Source: an uncultured Lachnospiraceae bacterium (lineage in GTDB: Bacteria; Bacillota; Clostridia; Lachnospirales; Lachnospiraceae). From it: 23,876 nt of DNA. The DNA lies in assembly GCA_934338765.1 (NCBI GenBank), contig CAKRHL010000014.1:1-23876 (forward strand). The letters run 5' to 3'. Below the pieces are notes generated by a model, which was not told the DNA's origin, did no database searches, and saw only the letters and a list, made by a program, of their open reading frames with translations. Every line of letters starts with the position of its first letter. Position 1 is the stretch's first letter. Below are positions 23,468 through 23,876 of the stretch, piece by piece. A program made the translations under genes and the position numbers.

Positions 23468-23876
23468 TTATTTTGCAGCCCGCCTCATGAAATCCGACAT
23501 CCGGCACACTCCGGCTGCCCCGGCAGCCATGCACTGCTGCTGATTCTCATCGCAGATGCCTCCCAGGGCATACACCGGGATATCCACGCTGTCACATACC
23601 TGGCGCAAAAAGAGTGTTCCCCGGGGCGGTACGCCCTTTTTGCAATCCGTGGCAAATACATGACCGGCGGTAATATAAGTCGCTCCCAGCTTTTGCGCCT
23701 CTACTGCCTCCTCTACCGAATGTGTCGAGGCTCCAATCTCATCAAAGCATTCCTTATCCCTGTCATCCAGCGACCGAAGCAGAGGCATTGGCAGATGAAC
23801 CGCCCGCACCCCCAGCTTCTTTGCCGCCTCCGGATAATAATGAAGCACACAGGAAACTTTCTCCTGGTAACAGACC
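23468..23876 (-). CDS. Thiamine-phosphate synthase / TenI-like protein, C-terminal part (gene runs off the right edge)
   Basis: The visible 135 residues stay in one open frame to the window edge, so the gene is cut there and the in-frame GTG at 23848 is not needed as a start. The motifs are those of the ThiE/TenI (beta/alpha)8 family: L-H-x-x-P-E-A-A-K-K-L-G-V-R-A-V-H-L-P, I-G-A-S-T-H-S-V-E-E-A, Y-I-T-A-G-H-V-F-A-T-D-C-K-K-G-V-P-P-R-G, and V-Y-A-L-G-G-I. ThiE joins HMP-pyrophosphate and thiazole phosphate to thiamine phosphate; TenI is a thiazole tautomerase of the same fold. H-L-P in place of the H-L-G/Q of classic ThiE leaves the choice open. It is convergent with the Cys-rich gene; 67 nt of AT-rich DNA between them hold only a small palindrome (ATAACGTTAT, 23453-23462). 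Confidence 0.82.
   Translation of the reverse strand, partial: VCYQEKVSCVLHYYPEAAKKLGVRAVHLPMPLLRSLDDRDKECFDEIGASTHSVEEAVEAQKLGATYITAGHVFATDCKKGVPPRGTLFLRQVCDSVDIPVYALGGICDENQQQCMAAGAAGVCRMSDFMRRAAK

Overview
The window reads as chromosomal DNA of an anaerobic, Gram-positive clostridium, most likely a Lachnospiraceae member. The reasons are: a HydF maturase for [FeFe] hydrogenase; strong AGGAGG-type ribosome binding sites with some GTG and TTG starts; sigma-A promoters with 17-bp spacers; an L-box (lysine) riboswitch; and small family-restricted proteins resembling DUF3881 and DUF6171. A sigma-D (sigma-28)-like promoter in front of a FliD-C-like protein suggests a motile relative, for example near Roseburia, but genus cannot be fixed from the sequence alone. 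I see no phage, insertion sequence, CRISPR array, rRNA or tRNA. There is no gene-free stretch over 300 bases except the dapA leader, which is filled by two promoters, a riboswitch and a terminator.

Layout. Bases 1-5760 (mostly minus strand) hold the start of rsmE, a FliD-C-like secreted-type protein, a YgiQ-family radical SAM protein, a plus-strand HAD phosphatase, a small membrane protein and aldose 1-epimerase. Bases 5760-16798 are a long run of ten minus-strand genes: degV, proA, hydF, an ABC-2 exporter pair, an MprF-like flippase-type membrane protein, yigZ, rarA, a small membrane protein with Ala/Gln repeats, and an Orn/Lys/Arg decarboxylase. Gaps are -4 to 109 nt. The clearest promoter is in front of degV, so partial co-transcription is likely although the functions are mixed. 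Bases 16901-17852 (plus) hold a DUF3881-like gene. It converges on a large class A penicillin-binding-protein-like gene (minus, 17938-20262), with a shared bidirectional terminator between them.

The PBP-like gene and dapA are divergent, and the -35 boxes of their promoters overlap almost completely. dapA sits behind a lysine riboswitch plus terminator and is followed at once by a GH51 arabinofuranosidase and a tiny Cys-rich protein that overlaps it. The window closes with a partial thiE/tenI-like gene on the minus strand. Its probable terminator lies inside the opposite-strand Cys-rich gene.

The most unusual item is the PBP-like protein. The whole class A fold is recognisable, yet all three transpeptidase motifs (SxxK, SxN, KTG) are replaced and the glycosyltransferase catalytic Glu is Asp. 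It looks like a preserved pseudo-enzyme divergently paired with the dapA gene of the lysine/diaminopimelate pathway. Second is the stand-alone FliD-C-like protein with a sigma-D-type promoter. Third is the unexpected placing of a hemicellulase and a Cys-rich protein behind a lysine riboswitch.
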